Assembly (NCBI RefSeq): GCF_042242105.1
Contig: NC_092035.1
Coordinates: 8,287,477 to 8,351,476, forward strand
Length of the DNA: 64,000 bases
Direction of reading: 5' to 3'
From: Pempheris klunzingeri
Taxonomy: Eukaryota; Chordata; Actinopteri; Acropomatiformes; Pempheridae
The notes under the pieces: model-generated
Database searches by the model: none
Told to the model about the DNA's origin: nothing
What the model saw: the letters and a program-made list of their open reading frames with translations, nothing else
Program-made: the position numbers and the translations under genes
In this document: one piece after another, positions 1-12,700 of the stretch
Position numbering within the stretch: the first letter of the stretch is position 1
How the letters are laid out: each line of letters starts with the position of its first letter

Positions 1-1897
1 ACACAAGATGTGGACATGTTTTTAAAAAGGAGGCTGGATTAAATGCAGGAGATTTGATCTAGTATCATGTTCACATTGTATTTATTTTGGGTATTTGCAG
101 TTCCACAAATCCACCAACAGAGGGAACTGAAAGCCCATTTATAAAATAGTCATCCTCTGATAGCGGTCATGCTTTGAGAGAGATGGATACATGACCCAAG
201 AGATGCCAGTGAGGCCTGATTTAAAAAATATATCTGCTTACATTGCTTACATACATGTGCTTTAATGCCGTTCAACTGAAAAGAGTAGATGGCCTAAAAC
301 TCTGCCGTGGGAATGTAGATGTAGCTCGTGATGAGATGGGACCTGAGTCCATTTAAACCGATCTATCTACTCTGTTTATCTACTATCTACTCAATCTAAG
401 TGTTTCGCTCTCATATTTTTATTTCAGTTTGATTTTGATCCAAACAAAGCCAGCAGGTAGGGTAACTCTAAAGCTCACCTCCAGTGTCTACCTGCAACAG
501 TTCAAAGCTGATATTTTAACATTTCAAACACTATTATGTATTAAGTTTACCTGAAGTCACCGTCAGTGATCAAGCTGTGCTCTGGAGTGCAAGGGTTCCT
601 CAATCTGTTTCTATTGGCTGTCCATCTGCATGTCAGCAGTCACTGCTGCATCCTGGGCCCCAGCTGTTGCTGTGTCACATCTTGTTTACACCAGGGACCA
701 AGGCAATGTTTGACCTAGTTGTTGAAAAGCCCAAGAGGCAAAGTCAAAAGCACACCACACATTACACAGACATGGAGAGAATAAAGAAGCCATTTTGTAA
801 TAGACATGAACTGACATTTGTTAGAATTAGGCGCACTCGACATAATGAGCAAACATCAGTAACTGCTCCAACAACTAAGCAGAAGAAAAGGTGAGGTCGG
901 GGCTTGGGAGGCCAGTGGGAGCGACGAGCTGCTACAGTACGACAGTTTTGTAAAGACAATGTGGTTTTAATGGAAACAGCACACTCAAGAGCTGATGACA
1001 GGAGCTCTGTGAGGAATACAATGAAGCACGGTTATTTAAGATGATTTGATCTCAGTGTGTCAACATGGAAGACAGCGTGTCATTTTTAAGGTTTTATTAG
1101 GTTGGATCAATTACAATGGCAACTTTGTGATATTGATTTTGGATCATATTAGTGATGGTAAATGAAGTAGGAAAGGCAAAAACAACCTTAAATAAGTCAA
1201 GCCACCAATAATAGATCCCCTCATGAAATGAAAATAAACTATTTTTGTAGCCAAATACTGTAAATGTTTTCTTCAAACCATGAGTGGACAGCATTGATTA
1301 AAAGTTCTGACACAAAATCTTGCTGAGAATTGGAGCATGCACGATCTGTGTTTTCCAGCAACCTGCCTGCATGTCACACGCACACAGCTGTAAATATATT
1401 CTTGTGAGGACCCTAACATAATGTGTTCCCTGGCGTCTTACTCCAGCCATTAAAATGTAATGCTCAGCTCCAGCCCTCACCCTGAAACGAGCCAAAACCT
1501 AATTATAACCTCACCTGTAAAGTCTTGGTCTGTCCTGAAGCAAGGATGGCCAAAACATCCCAAAATGGCCTTACTCCCAATGTCTAAAACTCAACCTGGT
1601 TCTCACAAAGATAGATGTACATGTACTCAAGCACACACACACACACCCTTATCGTCGCTGTCCAACAGCTGCCCTGTACAACCAGTGTCTTCTGAGCAGC
1701 TACTGGGGCTACTAAAGGGCACCTTGACAGAACTTGATGAGGTCCAACAGTGTCTTAATTCTGATGTGAAGCTGTTTCCATTCAGTTACAGCGAAGGTGT
1801 GTGGAGTCCAGGTAAAGAAGTGTGCCATTTTTCTTCAAATTTGTGTGAAGTCCCACCTTCAACATCCAACTGATAACAGGCAGTAAGGCAGCTACTG
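1..1897. other. timmdc1 3' flank, no gene recognised
   Basis: This stretch lies downstream of the timmdc1 stop codon on the minus strand. Its minus-strand part nearest 1897 is probably timmdc1 3' untranslated sequence. Open frames up to 137 codons occur (for example 1460-1873 on the plus strand), but they are compositionally ordinary, resemble no family I know and have no convincing splice context. A short CA run lies near 1632-1647. No RNA gene or mobile element was recognised. Confidence 0.5.
1093..1098 (-). promoter_or_regulatory. candidate polyadenylation signal for timmdc1
   Basis: AATAAA is present on the minus strand about 800 bp past the timmdc1 stop. It is a canonical hexamer, but a hexamer alone is weak evidence and nearer non-canonical signals are possible. 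Confidence 0.25.
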
Positions 1898-4800
1898 TCA
1901 TTGGCTGCTTGAGCCATGACTCACATCCTCATTCGCCGGTAAACTGAGCAGTTCCTGGATCCTTTGCATGTCCTTATTGGTTTCCTCCACCTGACAGTTG
2001 ACCTTCAGATCTCCAATCAAGTCGTCTGTCAGCTGCAGACGGGCCGTCCTTGATTGATGGAAAACATGATGTGTCAATAACAGGACATGATAACTAACTT
2101 GAATGTAAAGTCAGGGTTGCCTTTTTATGGTTAGTGAAGTATCCTACACAAATGTAAGAGAATAATAAAATGTAATATATCACCATTCTGCGAGTCTGAG
2201 CTCATAGAGTTCCCTGCGCTCCCTCCTCCTCCGCTCTCTGACAGTTTCTCCTGTCAGCGACTGCATGCTGAGGATCAAAGCACCAGTGGGAATCCTAAAC
2301 AGAGGATTGAGCATGTTAGTTAGTACCAACATGAGTGACGAAAACATCAGCTACTGTAAGTTTATTAAAACAAAAAGGTAATGAAACCAGTGACACTGTG
2401 GAAACCGGGTATGTAATAGATCTCTAAAAGACCTTTGTGCTGTTGCATAATCTATCTGTAACAAACCTAGCTGCCTTATGCAAGTTCTGTCAAAGCAGCG
2501 ACTTTAATTGAGTAAACCTTCCAAGCTGTCTGACATTCCCTCTCAGCTGCCTCTTACAAAGTCACACCCCCCTCTGCAGGCCCTGCAGCCCCACCCAAAC
2601 CTTCCAGTCACACCTCCATCACACCTACCGCCACGTGCCCGGATGAGGGCAATTCTGTGGTGAGATCTGGAGCATGATGTGCTTTCCGAATATCTGCCTG
2701 CTTTCATTTCGCCCCCTTCCGCCCCCGACTGCACCTGGCGTAGCCAGGGCCGGGGCTGTTTGCACACATCAAATGCTCCAGGTGGCTGGTCCCTCAGGCT
2801 GACAGTGAGAGGGAGAGGAGGGGGAGGAGGCAGCAGCCATGCTAGTACAGAGCCAACAGGAGAACAGACTAGGCTGAGCCAACACGGAGCTGATGATCAG
2901 AGACAATCCAACCCAGCCCCTCCAGTCTGTTGCACCATCAAACACCTTACACTTAATCTCCATTATACGATCAAATTCAAAACTGTTCTTGGCTCTGTGT
3001 ATTCAGCGGAAAGTGGCCAGACGATCGAGTGAAAAAAGTGGGACAGAGAAAGAAGAGAGGGTTGAGGGGCGAGAGGAGACGAAGCGAGGAGTGAAGCATA
3101 AGTCTAGATCAGACCATGGTAGATGGAGATGAGAGGCTGCAATAACAGAGATGGTGTAAATGTAGAGGGGCAGCTGCTGCCTTGGCCTGCTTCCTTGCTC
3201 TAGTACCCAAAACATGGCCCTCTGCAGTGCACATGAGTCCCTCTGGCACCGTGAACAGAGGTGGGGGTGGGGGGGTGGCTGGGGGTTCAGCTGGGCAGCA
3301 GAGGGTTGCTGGGAGGGGCGCAGCTGGCTGCCAGAGTGCTCACTGCTCTCAAGCATGAGCAAATACGCATGTCTGTTACAAACATAAAAGCATAGCAGCT
3401 TCTGACGATGTAACTCAACTCTGTAACGAGGACTGAATAAACTAGATGAGTTACTGTATAAACTTGATGTTATGGATGCTTGGGAAGCAAAGGCCAACCT
3501 TACCCCAGCACTGCTCCGATGATTGTCCCTGCCACCATGCCTCTCATGCCCAGGTTCAGTCTGAAAAGGCCTCCAGTCACAGCTGCTCACACACACAAAC
3601 ACAAGTTTTATCACCATCATTCATAGCTCAATGTGCTGGCTCTTGTGATGAACGTGTTAAACCAATCTGTCAACAGGCAATGACAAACTGGCAGGCAAGG
3701 ATTATCTTATTTTCATTCATATTGTCAGCACCAGACATTTGATTACTAATAATGAACTTTTTAGGAGCTGCAGGAATGTTGTCAGAGCGTGTACAAAACT
3801 GGGCAAATATAATTTCTGCACAATATAAACTCCCATTTTGTGGACAGTTAGTTTCTGGAATAACCTTTTGATACTTTTTTCATGGGCATGTCAATGCTTT
3901 TATTTAGACAGCTGCAGTAGAGAGATGACAGGATATGAGGGGGGAAGAGAGAGATGAGGAATGACATGCAACAAAGGCCCTCAGCCAAAAGTGAACCGAG
4001 GACATTGTGGTTCACAGGCGGTGCCCTAACCCCCTAAGTATGACAGTAATGTGGTCTTGCAAGGAAGAAAAAATGTGACTATTTTGCTGAAGATAAATAA
4101 AAGAAGAACCACTTGGTGTCTGTCTGCTCTGGGGGAGATAACAACGAAGATGTTAGGATGAAAAAGGATTACAGATGCAATTTATAACTTTATGTACACA
4201 AATTGCCATTTTGGAATTCTTTTGACACTTGAAATCCCACAACACCTTTTAGTTGATACCACGAAAAGGGAAAATATCTGGTTGCATGTTCAATACTTCT
4301 CACATCACCATCATGTGACAGGAAACTATTCATCTTACAAACTGGACACTGGTTGACAGTGCTTAGCAGCAGATGAGAAACCACCTGTGGTATTGGCTAA
4401 ATCAAACCACAACAACAAATCAGTGATGAAATCAGTTTGTACATAAAACAGGATGCACAGGATCTGTCAGTTAACAAAGGTATATTTAACATTTTGGTGA
4501 CTGACATTTAAAATCTTTTTTAAAGACAGACCTGCTCCTTGCACCACTAATACTGCACACATAACTAGTGGCAGGAGTGATGTGTGGGGCTGAGTTTGTA
4601 GGGAACAACTCCTAGATGGAGATGTGTGAATGTGAAGCTGCCTTGTTTTGACACAGTGAGCACCCTCAGTAGGCTTTCCCTGGATAAATAAAGGTTTAAA
4701 ACTGTGATAAAGCCCCACTGAAGCCCATGTGACTCACCTCCAGCTGCAGCATAATGGCTCAGGGCATACTTGTCTCGGTACACAGACAGCCCTGTGCTGA

Positions 4801-6346
4801 CAGAACTAGAGAGGGAACAGATGAAGGGAAGACAAAATAAAACTTGGTTTAGAAAAAATAGCTGAATCTAATGCAGCTTATTGTGTAACTCTAATGCAGT
4901 AATGTAACCCTAAACCTAATCAAACGGTCTGATATTGTCAGTTGGTTTGCTTACTTGAACAAGGTGACAAAAGCAGCCACTCTCCAGCTCCATCTCCACC
5001 CGTACCTCACGAAACCCCGGATTGCCGCATTGTGAGCTGAGCGCTGATTTAGACAGACAGACACACAACCTTCTGCATTATCATTATCCTACAAAATTAC
5101 AGTTGAGCATTTTCTACTTACTTTTTCCCAGTAGTGCAGTCTTTTCTACTAACATCGAGGGTTAATCTCATAATTTAAAGATCTTGGTATTATAACTATT
5201 ATTATTACCACTGAGAAAAGGTCACTATAGCCTTATTCCTGCATTGTGCCCTTAAATCGTTACACCTTTGTCACAGATTTTCCATCAGTCCTCAGCTAGT
5301 ATTCAGCTATTCTGCAATAGGGATAATAGCACACGCACAATCTACAGAAAGTTCACCGTCAGCCAGTCACCTACTTACCACTGCTTCCACTCGGCTAGTG
5401 TAGATTTCCGCCTGGCTGGATTGGATGTACATCTGCCTGGCATGGCGAGCTGCTGGCAGGCCTCCGTAGATCAAGCCTGCTAGTCCAGCCACTATGCCGC
5501 TTTTTATCACATTGGTCAGCTCCTCTGGGTACCTCTGTGTCACACTACAGAGAAACAAGAGCAATTCTTTCTTTCGAGAATCAACTCAGTGCCACTTATT
5601 CCTCATATTTTGACAAAATGTGTTCAGATATTCAAATGTAACTATTCAGAGTCTAATATAAAACATTTCAGGAGTACTGTGCAAACAGGCAACATGTACA
5701 GATTCATTGTATCATTGTAGATCATTTCACTAATAATATATATATTTTTGCCAGTCCAGAGTAAGTGAGCCCCACAAGACAAAAAGACTGTACTGTATTC
5801 TGAATAGATGAGTTGTGTCGTATCTGGAATCTGGAATAACACAAAATTCTGCAACACAGTCACTAAAACTGCCCATCAAAATATTATTAAGTGCTAGACG
5901 ACGACTTCCCGTTGGGTTTTGGACAGACTTTTTTTTTTAAAAACACGTTTCAGCTTTAGGAAGTAATCAGAGGTGAAAGAACAAAAGTCAAGAAGGAAAA
6001 GAAATACCAACTCTCTGTCAAAGAGGTCCTTGACGCGGTCCCATCCTGTGTCTGGGAATTCTGGCTTGCCCATTTTGCTTAGCATGGTGCTGGGAGAGGG
6101 GATGGGTGCAGAAGCAGGGCTGGTGGAGGAGGAGGAGGAGGAGGAGGAGGAAGAAGAGGGCATCTGTGCAGGCTGGGCAGCAGCCACATCAGCTGCATGG
6201 ACCCTAGGGAGCAGGAAGCAGAAGGAAGGATGCCTGGCGCTCTGGATGAGGCCCTGCAGTAGGCCGGTGCTCAGCGCGCCCCGAGGGGCTGAATCTGCCT
6301 GCCGTCTCTGCAGGGCGAAGCTCGTTCTGGGCAGCTCTGGATACAT
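1898..6346 (-). CDS. timmdc1: TIMMDC1, complex I assembly factor (7 coding exons)
   Basis: Multi-pass inner mitochondrial membrane protein of the Tim17/22/23 superfamily; in human it helps assemble the membrane arm of NADH dehydrogenase. Modelled minus-strand exons: 6346-6008, 5534-5379, 5043-4955, 4805-4738, 3582-3504, 2294-2184 and 2048-1898. They splice with GT/AG and consistent phase into 330 residues (human about 285). Recognisable blocks in order are [10 protein letters not shown] (residues 44-53), [13 protein letters not shown] (97-109), a glycine-rich first membrane segment with [72 protein letters not shown] and the charged [19 protein letters not shown] tail. The N-terminus is longer than human and carries an 11-serine run (64-74). 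The exon 2 acceptor at 5534 was chosen because it alone preserves phase with the exon 1 donor. Identity is firm; the exact N-terminus and the exon 1/2 joint are less certain. It lies tandemly downstream of poglut1, as in human. Confidence 0.9.
3890..4045. repeat. dispersed repeat fragment in timmdc1 intron 5
   Basis: The sequence has a purine-rich stretch (gatgaggaatgacatgcaac) followed by a tRNA-like inverted tail (gaaccgaggacattgtggtt, then ggcggtgccctaacc). I recognise this pattern as a common dispersed fish repeat, but I cannot name the family. It lies between exons at 3582 and 4738. Confidence 0.45.
6123..6160. repeat. GGA/GAG trinucleotide repeat inside timmdc1 exon 1
   Basis: An almost pure GGA run on the plus strand encodes, on the minus strand, the serine run at residues 64-74 of the timmdc1 product. 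It keeps the frame and is probably length-variable between individuals. Confidence 0.85.
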
Positions 6347-6884
6347 CGCGCTTCAGCTGGCATTAGGCTGCAGCAGAGAGGCAGAAACACATGGCCATCG
6401 GTGGGGATGTTGCACTCACTAACTCGACTTAAGCTCCATCCTCAAAATAAATAGCCTAAAGGCAAACGAAACCCTGGCAAGACTACACAGGCTGCCCAGT
6501 TTAGCAGCTGTTAAATGGTTCAGTCCTATCAAAACACACTGGACAGACTTTCTGGAAAAAGGTTTCTTTCTTGACTTCAGAATGCATCATTGAACTTTCA
6601 ATGCACTGCTGGGACCCTCAGGTCCTCTGTGCAGGGTGTGTTGGCTGGTCCAGGGTCACAGATGAATACAGAAGGCCACTATCTTCACAAATATATGTCT
6701 CCAAGACTCAGGAAACGCCACCCACCAAATATTAAACTTTTAATTTAACAGCCATGGATTGTCTCAGATTTAGCTAGACTGCTAAATTTCATCAGCATTG
6801 CCTGGACAGGCCAGTGCACAAAATAATTATGGCATCAAATGTTATAGTCTACTAGATTGTATTTGTTCGTTGATAGGGGTACCT

Positions 6885-6960
6885 GCAGAGTAAGAATTTC
6901 ATTGTACTGTCTGGTTTTCTGTGCATATGACAATAAGCATCTTGAATCATCTTGAATCTA
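6885..6960 (+). repeat. LINE/SINE-like 3' tail fragment
   Basis: The string 'aagaatttcattgtactgtc' followed by 'catatgacaataagc' and repeats of 'atcttgaatc' matches the usual 3' end of non-LTR retrotransposons and their dependent SINEs in fish. No coding part of an element accompanies it. A similar tail occurs near 56535-56575. Confidence 0.5.
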
Positions 6961-8297
6961 AACAAATATTTCAGGCTGATGAACATCTTTCCTTGTGATT
7001 GCAAAATACATACATGCAGTCTTGCAAATATTCAAGGTGAGACAGGACTGAGCCAGTAAAAGATACTAGACATTGCTGCAGATATGTGTCATCTGCAGTT
7101 TTGTCCTGGCATGCACATAAATATGGAGTGATCTGAATACAAGACCTGTCCTCTGTATGAATTACTGAAGAGAAACATGATTAAGATATTTCTTTGTCAT
7201 CTATATTTTAACATATCAGCTGCATGCCCTCACTTGTTGCATCATAATGTAGGGACCTCTGAGAATGTAGCAGGTTAAAGTTGATCAACCAAACAATAAC
7301 TGTCAGAGAACGGATCGACTAATTCTGATAATCAACTGTCTTTGACTTTTGTCCAGTTCAGACACCAACATTGCAGCTCACAGCTTCACAAATGGGAAAA
7401 ACTGTTTGCTTTTGTGTACATCGAGGGTTTGTTATTGCTCGTCAAGCTAATTTAGCAAGCTAGCAAATTGTTTGACAGCATTTAGTCTGTTCACTTGAAA
7501 TGGGCATTTGATAAAAATCTGTGTCATTTTACATTAAAGGAATAATGTCACCTGCAAAGTCTCTAAGGGCGTCGTGCACAGCCTCAGTTCACCTGCTAAC
7601 TTCCCCCCAATTAGCCTGATGTGCTACACCTGTGTCAGTTCAGGCTGAATTTCCAGTGCTATTAGCTAACCTCGGCTAAAATATCACCGCTTTTCCTTCT
7701 CTGTGACAACAATACCCAACTACTTTACATTATACTCGCCCACGAAGCGTGAAATTTTCGTTTTTCGTTTGTTTACATGCTTTGGTCCTCAAAAAACTAC
7801 AGGAATTCATGTCTGCCCGATAACGGAAGCATCGCTGTTAGCATGTAGCATGCTATTAGCCTCTCATAACACAGGGGGAAACAGCTTACCAGCAAGTGAC
7901 GGGGAACAACAATGACCCTTTTGTTTTATTTTGAAGTGTCGGAATCCCATCTAATGTCCATAGATTCTACTTGGTGTCAACATTAGTGTTTATCATTATT
8001 GCCCTCCTGCTGTGTGTTTCTCACCATTGACTTTCCGACCGGCGTCCTACACTTTGACCTTTGACCCCCACAGTGCAGCTACACAGACCTCCTGTGAGAA
8101 CAGCGCCGCCTGTCGGTGGAGGACTGAGCATCACACTGCATGTGCACCAGTTCAGACACTGTGGTGAGACAGAGAATTACTAAATACATTGATTTTAGTA
8201 ACTCAGTGTTTTGGATTTACTTTCATTGGATGCAGATAATTTCTCCCGTTGTAACCACTGTCATCAAACAAGAATAACTCTTTAAAGAACTAAACTG

Positions 8298-8303
8298 TTT
8301 ATT
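8298..8303 (-). promoter_or_regulatory. candidate polyadenylation signal for poglut1
   Basis: AATAAA on the minus strand lies about 1.5 kb past the poglut1 stop. I found no closer AATAAA on that strand, so it is a reasonable end for a long 3' UTR. Confidence 0.35.
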
Positions 8304-9781
8304 GGCATACGACAAAATTGCTGCACAAGACGTGACAACAACCTGAACGCCACACTCTGACCAGGCACATGATCACAGCTTTTAGGTCATATTAATATAC
8401 TAACAGGCATCATTACCACAGCTCTTAATAATGCTATAAAAATAACAGCCTAACATTGGTGAGAATCTGCTAGTTCACAGTACAGTGTGATGAATACTAC
8501 AACATATTCAGCATTATTCTGTATCAGCTATACATCACCCATCATCTCTTAACACCAAGACAGATTCTTTTCAAAAGGTAAAAACAATTAATGAGTGCTT
8601 CTTGGAAACTCAACACATCAAAATACAACTAATTATTCTAACGTTGCTATTGCTTACAGTTGGCACTTAGTGTGGAGTAAAAATGTTGACTGAATCATTC
8701 TTTTGTGCTTTCAAGTTAATAAAGTTATGGCAGCTCTCAGTTCCGTCACTGTTGCAATGAACAAATCAAACAGAATGTGGATGTTATGATGAGACTTGGT
8801 AAAGGTCTGCTGGGGTTTCTTTAGTTGTCCAGTGGAGGGCAGTGTAGCAAAGCAGAAGTAGTGCCACCCTATAAGATTGAATATTCATGATGCACTGATG
8901 GAACTTTCCTCCCCATCAACAACAGACTCTGTGCACTTAATGACAAACAATCAAAAGTATTGTATCTATACTAATAGGAATTAGGTAAATATGGACTTGA
9001 ATAATTAAATCGGGGTTCCTGGGTAGAATACCTCCCATATTTTTCTTCATGCATACCAGATAATGAAAATGCAAATAAGCATCTTGTGGTACGTGTTAAA
9101 GCTGACAGCAGTGAATATGCAACAGCTTGGTATCCGTAACAAGTATCATCAATGGTACATCCATTGTGGATGTATCAGCAAGTGTCAAAAGTCAGCATCT
9201 GTGCTGTGAATCAAGTATCTATCCTTAGAGTTTTACGTGCGCCACAGCTGGAGGTGCAATGGTCTGCAGGAAAAGTCAAAAAGGTCAGAGGGGGGTTTGT
9301 TCAGACTTTTCACTCGGTCCCTGTTGGTCAGATGGTGTCACTATGACATCGTCAAGGTCATTTTCTCTCCCACCAGATTCACATAAGACTTTAAACAACT
9401 GCGTTTTACAGGCTGAGCCGCGCTCATGATGAATAATCTCAAAGTGATCAGTGACCCACTATTGACAATAAGCCACCTAGTGGCAGCTGAAGGAATGGCA
9501 GCATCAACAGTTGACACTAAACGACACCTGTGACTGTATAATACAAAGCTAAGCACCCGGTCACCTGAAATCATTTGAGATAAATGTGAAACATATCTAG
9601 AAAAAGCTTAAGACTTGAGATAAGCTAAAAAACAAACTGTGCTGTGCATTGGACAAAAACGAAACACAGACATCAACGTGTGACGTTGCTTGTGAGGAAA
9701 TCACGTTGCGGTGCGATGATTACATTCATAATCTAGAGTTTCCCTTCACTACAGCTGCCCTGGTCCTGCACAGTGTCTCTC

Positions 9782-12700
9782 TTATAGCTCCGTCTTGCCA
9801 GATCTGTGGACAATCTGGTTATAGTTGTCCCTTCTTTTGGGTTTGTAGATGAGAAGATGGGCAAACTCGGTCAGGAGCCTCTTCCAGTAGCAGGAAATAT
9901 CTTGCATCTGCAGGTGGCTCAGGATGAATTCCTTACCCCTGTGTGGAGGAAGAGAGACAGAATAACGTCACTTGAAATTATGCAGCCCTTACTGTTCATT
10001 TCCATTCAAATTCAGTCATAAAATATGATCCCTTACCTTGTGGCGATCTCCTGTGCAATGGCATCATTCTCTTTGGCAAACTGTAGCAGCTCCCTGGGAG
10101 ACAACACATGTCACGAAATCTCAAGACACCTTAAAAACATTCAACCATAACACTCAAACTGCAAAATCAAGAGCTCCCCCGTTCTGGGGGACATTTACTC
10201 AGGATTTATGACCCTTTTTAGGCTGTAAACAGTCCAGCTGCATTTGTCTCTGCTGAGGTTTGGCGCCAGTAAAATGGAAGAAATGTGGCACCACAGAAAA
10301 TTGCATGTTTGGTCTTGTGATGTATATTTTAAGGCGTTCCTACTTAGAGCTGCAGAACATGGAAGGAATAAACAGAAATTCATATAAATAGCTGCTCTGC
10401 CTGATTCGTTGTTGCTGACTCACCACTGTGACGGAGGAAAACATGACTCAATTGTAATGACAAGGTGTAAAATCTGCAGTTGTAACAGACACACAGAAGG
10501 AGAGAGGCTGTGTTCGTACACAGAGATCACATAATATCGCCATAGAGAAGCTTTGCTTTTTTACACTGAACCAAACAGCGCAGGCAAATCGTGTGTGTGA
10601 TTTTAGATCGCATGCTGGCTTTTTGGAAGCAAAGGAGGCTGGACGTGTGACACCACAGCACAGTGTAAAAGGGGCTTGTAGCCAGGAGAGAGACAGATGA
10701 AGCTCAGCACTGTATCAAGACCAAAGAGAAGCAACAACCTGCTATTTTTCATGTGTGTCCCTTTCTGTCTCTCCTCCTGCTTGAATATGTTCAAAGGCTA
10801 ACAGCAGCCTCAGTTTAGTGTGATATCATTATTGTGTGACTGTGGTATCTCACAGGGATAGTTCAGATCCAACACAATAACTGTGTAACACAAAATAACA
10901 GAAACCAACCAACCAATCAAAGCAGTGGTAGACCAGCAACTCCAGCAAGGTAACATTACGGTTTTATCTATGGAGTGTGGTGGCTTTGTAGAGAGCGCTA
11001 CCACGACTGTTTCGGGTTTAACAAAAAAGTAAAAATCAAGCGCTTTTAGTGGACTTCCTTTGATAAGAGTTAGCCCAATCCACAGGATTTCTGTACTTAC
11101 ACGTAATTTAGACACCAAAATACATAAAAACAGGGCATAGGTTTAAAATCGCTGAAGTTACCCCTTCATTTTTTGTTGAGCTGATAATATGAATTGATAC
11201 ACTAACTGTTGCGGTACCTGACATCAGACAGATCCTGCTTGACTGGCATGTAGTGGACCCAGGGTTTGAGCTGAGGGTAAAAAAACTCCTGCCATTCATC
11301 TCCCACATGAAACACCAGGGAACCACAGAGGAAGAGATGTTTGAAGCGGAAGCTGGCGGCCACACCACGGAAGTTGAATAAATATCTGCAAGCATATTGC
11401 AAAAGGGGGGTCAAAAATGATGTACAACATTTTGCGCTAACAAGCATCTTAAAATTCACATTTTGTCACTGATCTAAAATCCAGCTTACTTGTATTTGCA
11501 GTGATCGACCAGTGGGATTTCTTTAGCAGGGGGTCTCCCTAGTGTGTCCTAAAACAGAGGGATGAACATGGGCTGGTAAACATAGACTGATTTTCACATT
11601 GCTCTTCCTTTGTGAGTCAACATAAGAAAAAAGTCACAAGGACGTAAGTTTAATCTGCTTGTGTTTATCTCTCAAACTGTCCTGATGCTTTAAATCTCAA
11701 ACAGTCACCACACAAAGCAGGGTTAAAAACAGGCATGAAATTACTATAACATCATGTACAGTAACGTTATGATGATTATAAATGGATTTGGCCTTGGAGT
11801 GGTGTCAGTAGGACCGACCTTTTCAGACTTCCAGGCCTGGTTTTTTGTGTATTCTGCATCCGCCAGTTCTGGAGCTTCTCTGGACAGAAGAATCAGAGGG
11901 TCGCGCTCTGGACTGGTTCTGTTAAAGAAAGAGAGAAGACAAAACTGTAGTAAGAGGACAGCAGAGTTTCAGCCAAAGAAATGTAGGTAACTGACATGAC
12001 AACATTTGGATTGTTCTATAATATCATATAATCACACACACTAATAAATTTGCAGGACTAACCGGGAGCCTCTGAAGAATCCTCTGGACTCCTTCTTCTT
12101 CCAAGGCCACTGCGCTGCAGACCTACCACAACACATTATATGGATAAGGAGCACTGAAATCATACCTCATAAGCTATGGATGTAATCTATGTGTTCCATA
12201 AAGCCTTTTCTCATTTTGTGTGTATTAATCAAAAACAAATATGTGTCATCACAAAACAGCACATCTGTGAGGCTAAAACCAGATATTTACAATAATGCTT
12301 AGTGTATTTGATAAACTAAAACTATTATTGTCTGATCAAAGTTAGTTGAGGTTTATCTACCCACAGCCCAAGGGGACATCTTGTTATTGCTTGTATTTTT
12401 TACCAACAGTCTAAAATCTAAAAGATATTTGATTTATTATCAGGGAAGACAAAGAAAATCTGCAAATACTCACATCTGAGAGGATATTTTGTTCCCATTA
12501 ACTATTGAACTGGTTTATAATTCCAATAATAGTAAATACACACTTATAGACCTTATATATGACCTTACTTTTTAAGATCATCCCTCATCAGATCCCATCT
12601 TCCCAGTCCAGTGGGGTATATGGGCCACACAGCAGGCCCGCCCTCCCAGAACGTCCATGCAGGGTACATGATGTCCTGGTAGTCTGCTGTCTACTCACAT

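Larger units (their letters stand above)
6347..9781. other. intergenic: timmdc1 upstream region and poglut1 3' UTR
   Basis: This lies between the timmdc1 start and the poglut1 stop, both on the minus strand. The part next to 6347 should hold the timmdc1 promoter; no TATA box was evident. The right part (about 8285-9781) is probably poglut1 3' untranslated sequence. About 6890-6960 resembles the 3' tail of a LINE/SINE. About 7280-7330 contains a degenerate dispersed fish repeat. Open frames here are short and unremarkable. Confidence 0.5.

Noticed and set aside
1460-1873. 137-codon plus-strand open frame near the left end as a gene
   Set aside because: It has ordinary composition, contains a CA-repeat-encoded stretch, matches no family I know and lies antisense in the timmdc1 3' flank.
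5973-6422. 149-codon plus-strand open frame with a glutamate run
   Set aside because: It is the antisense shadow of timmdc1 exon 1; the glutamates are the complement of the serine-coding repeat.
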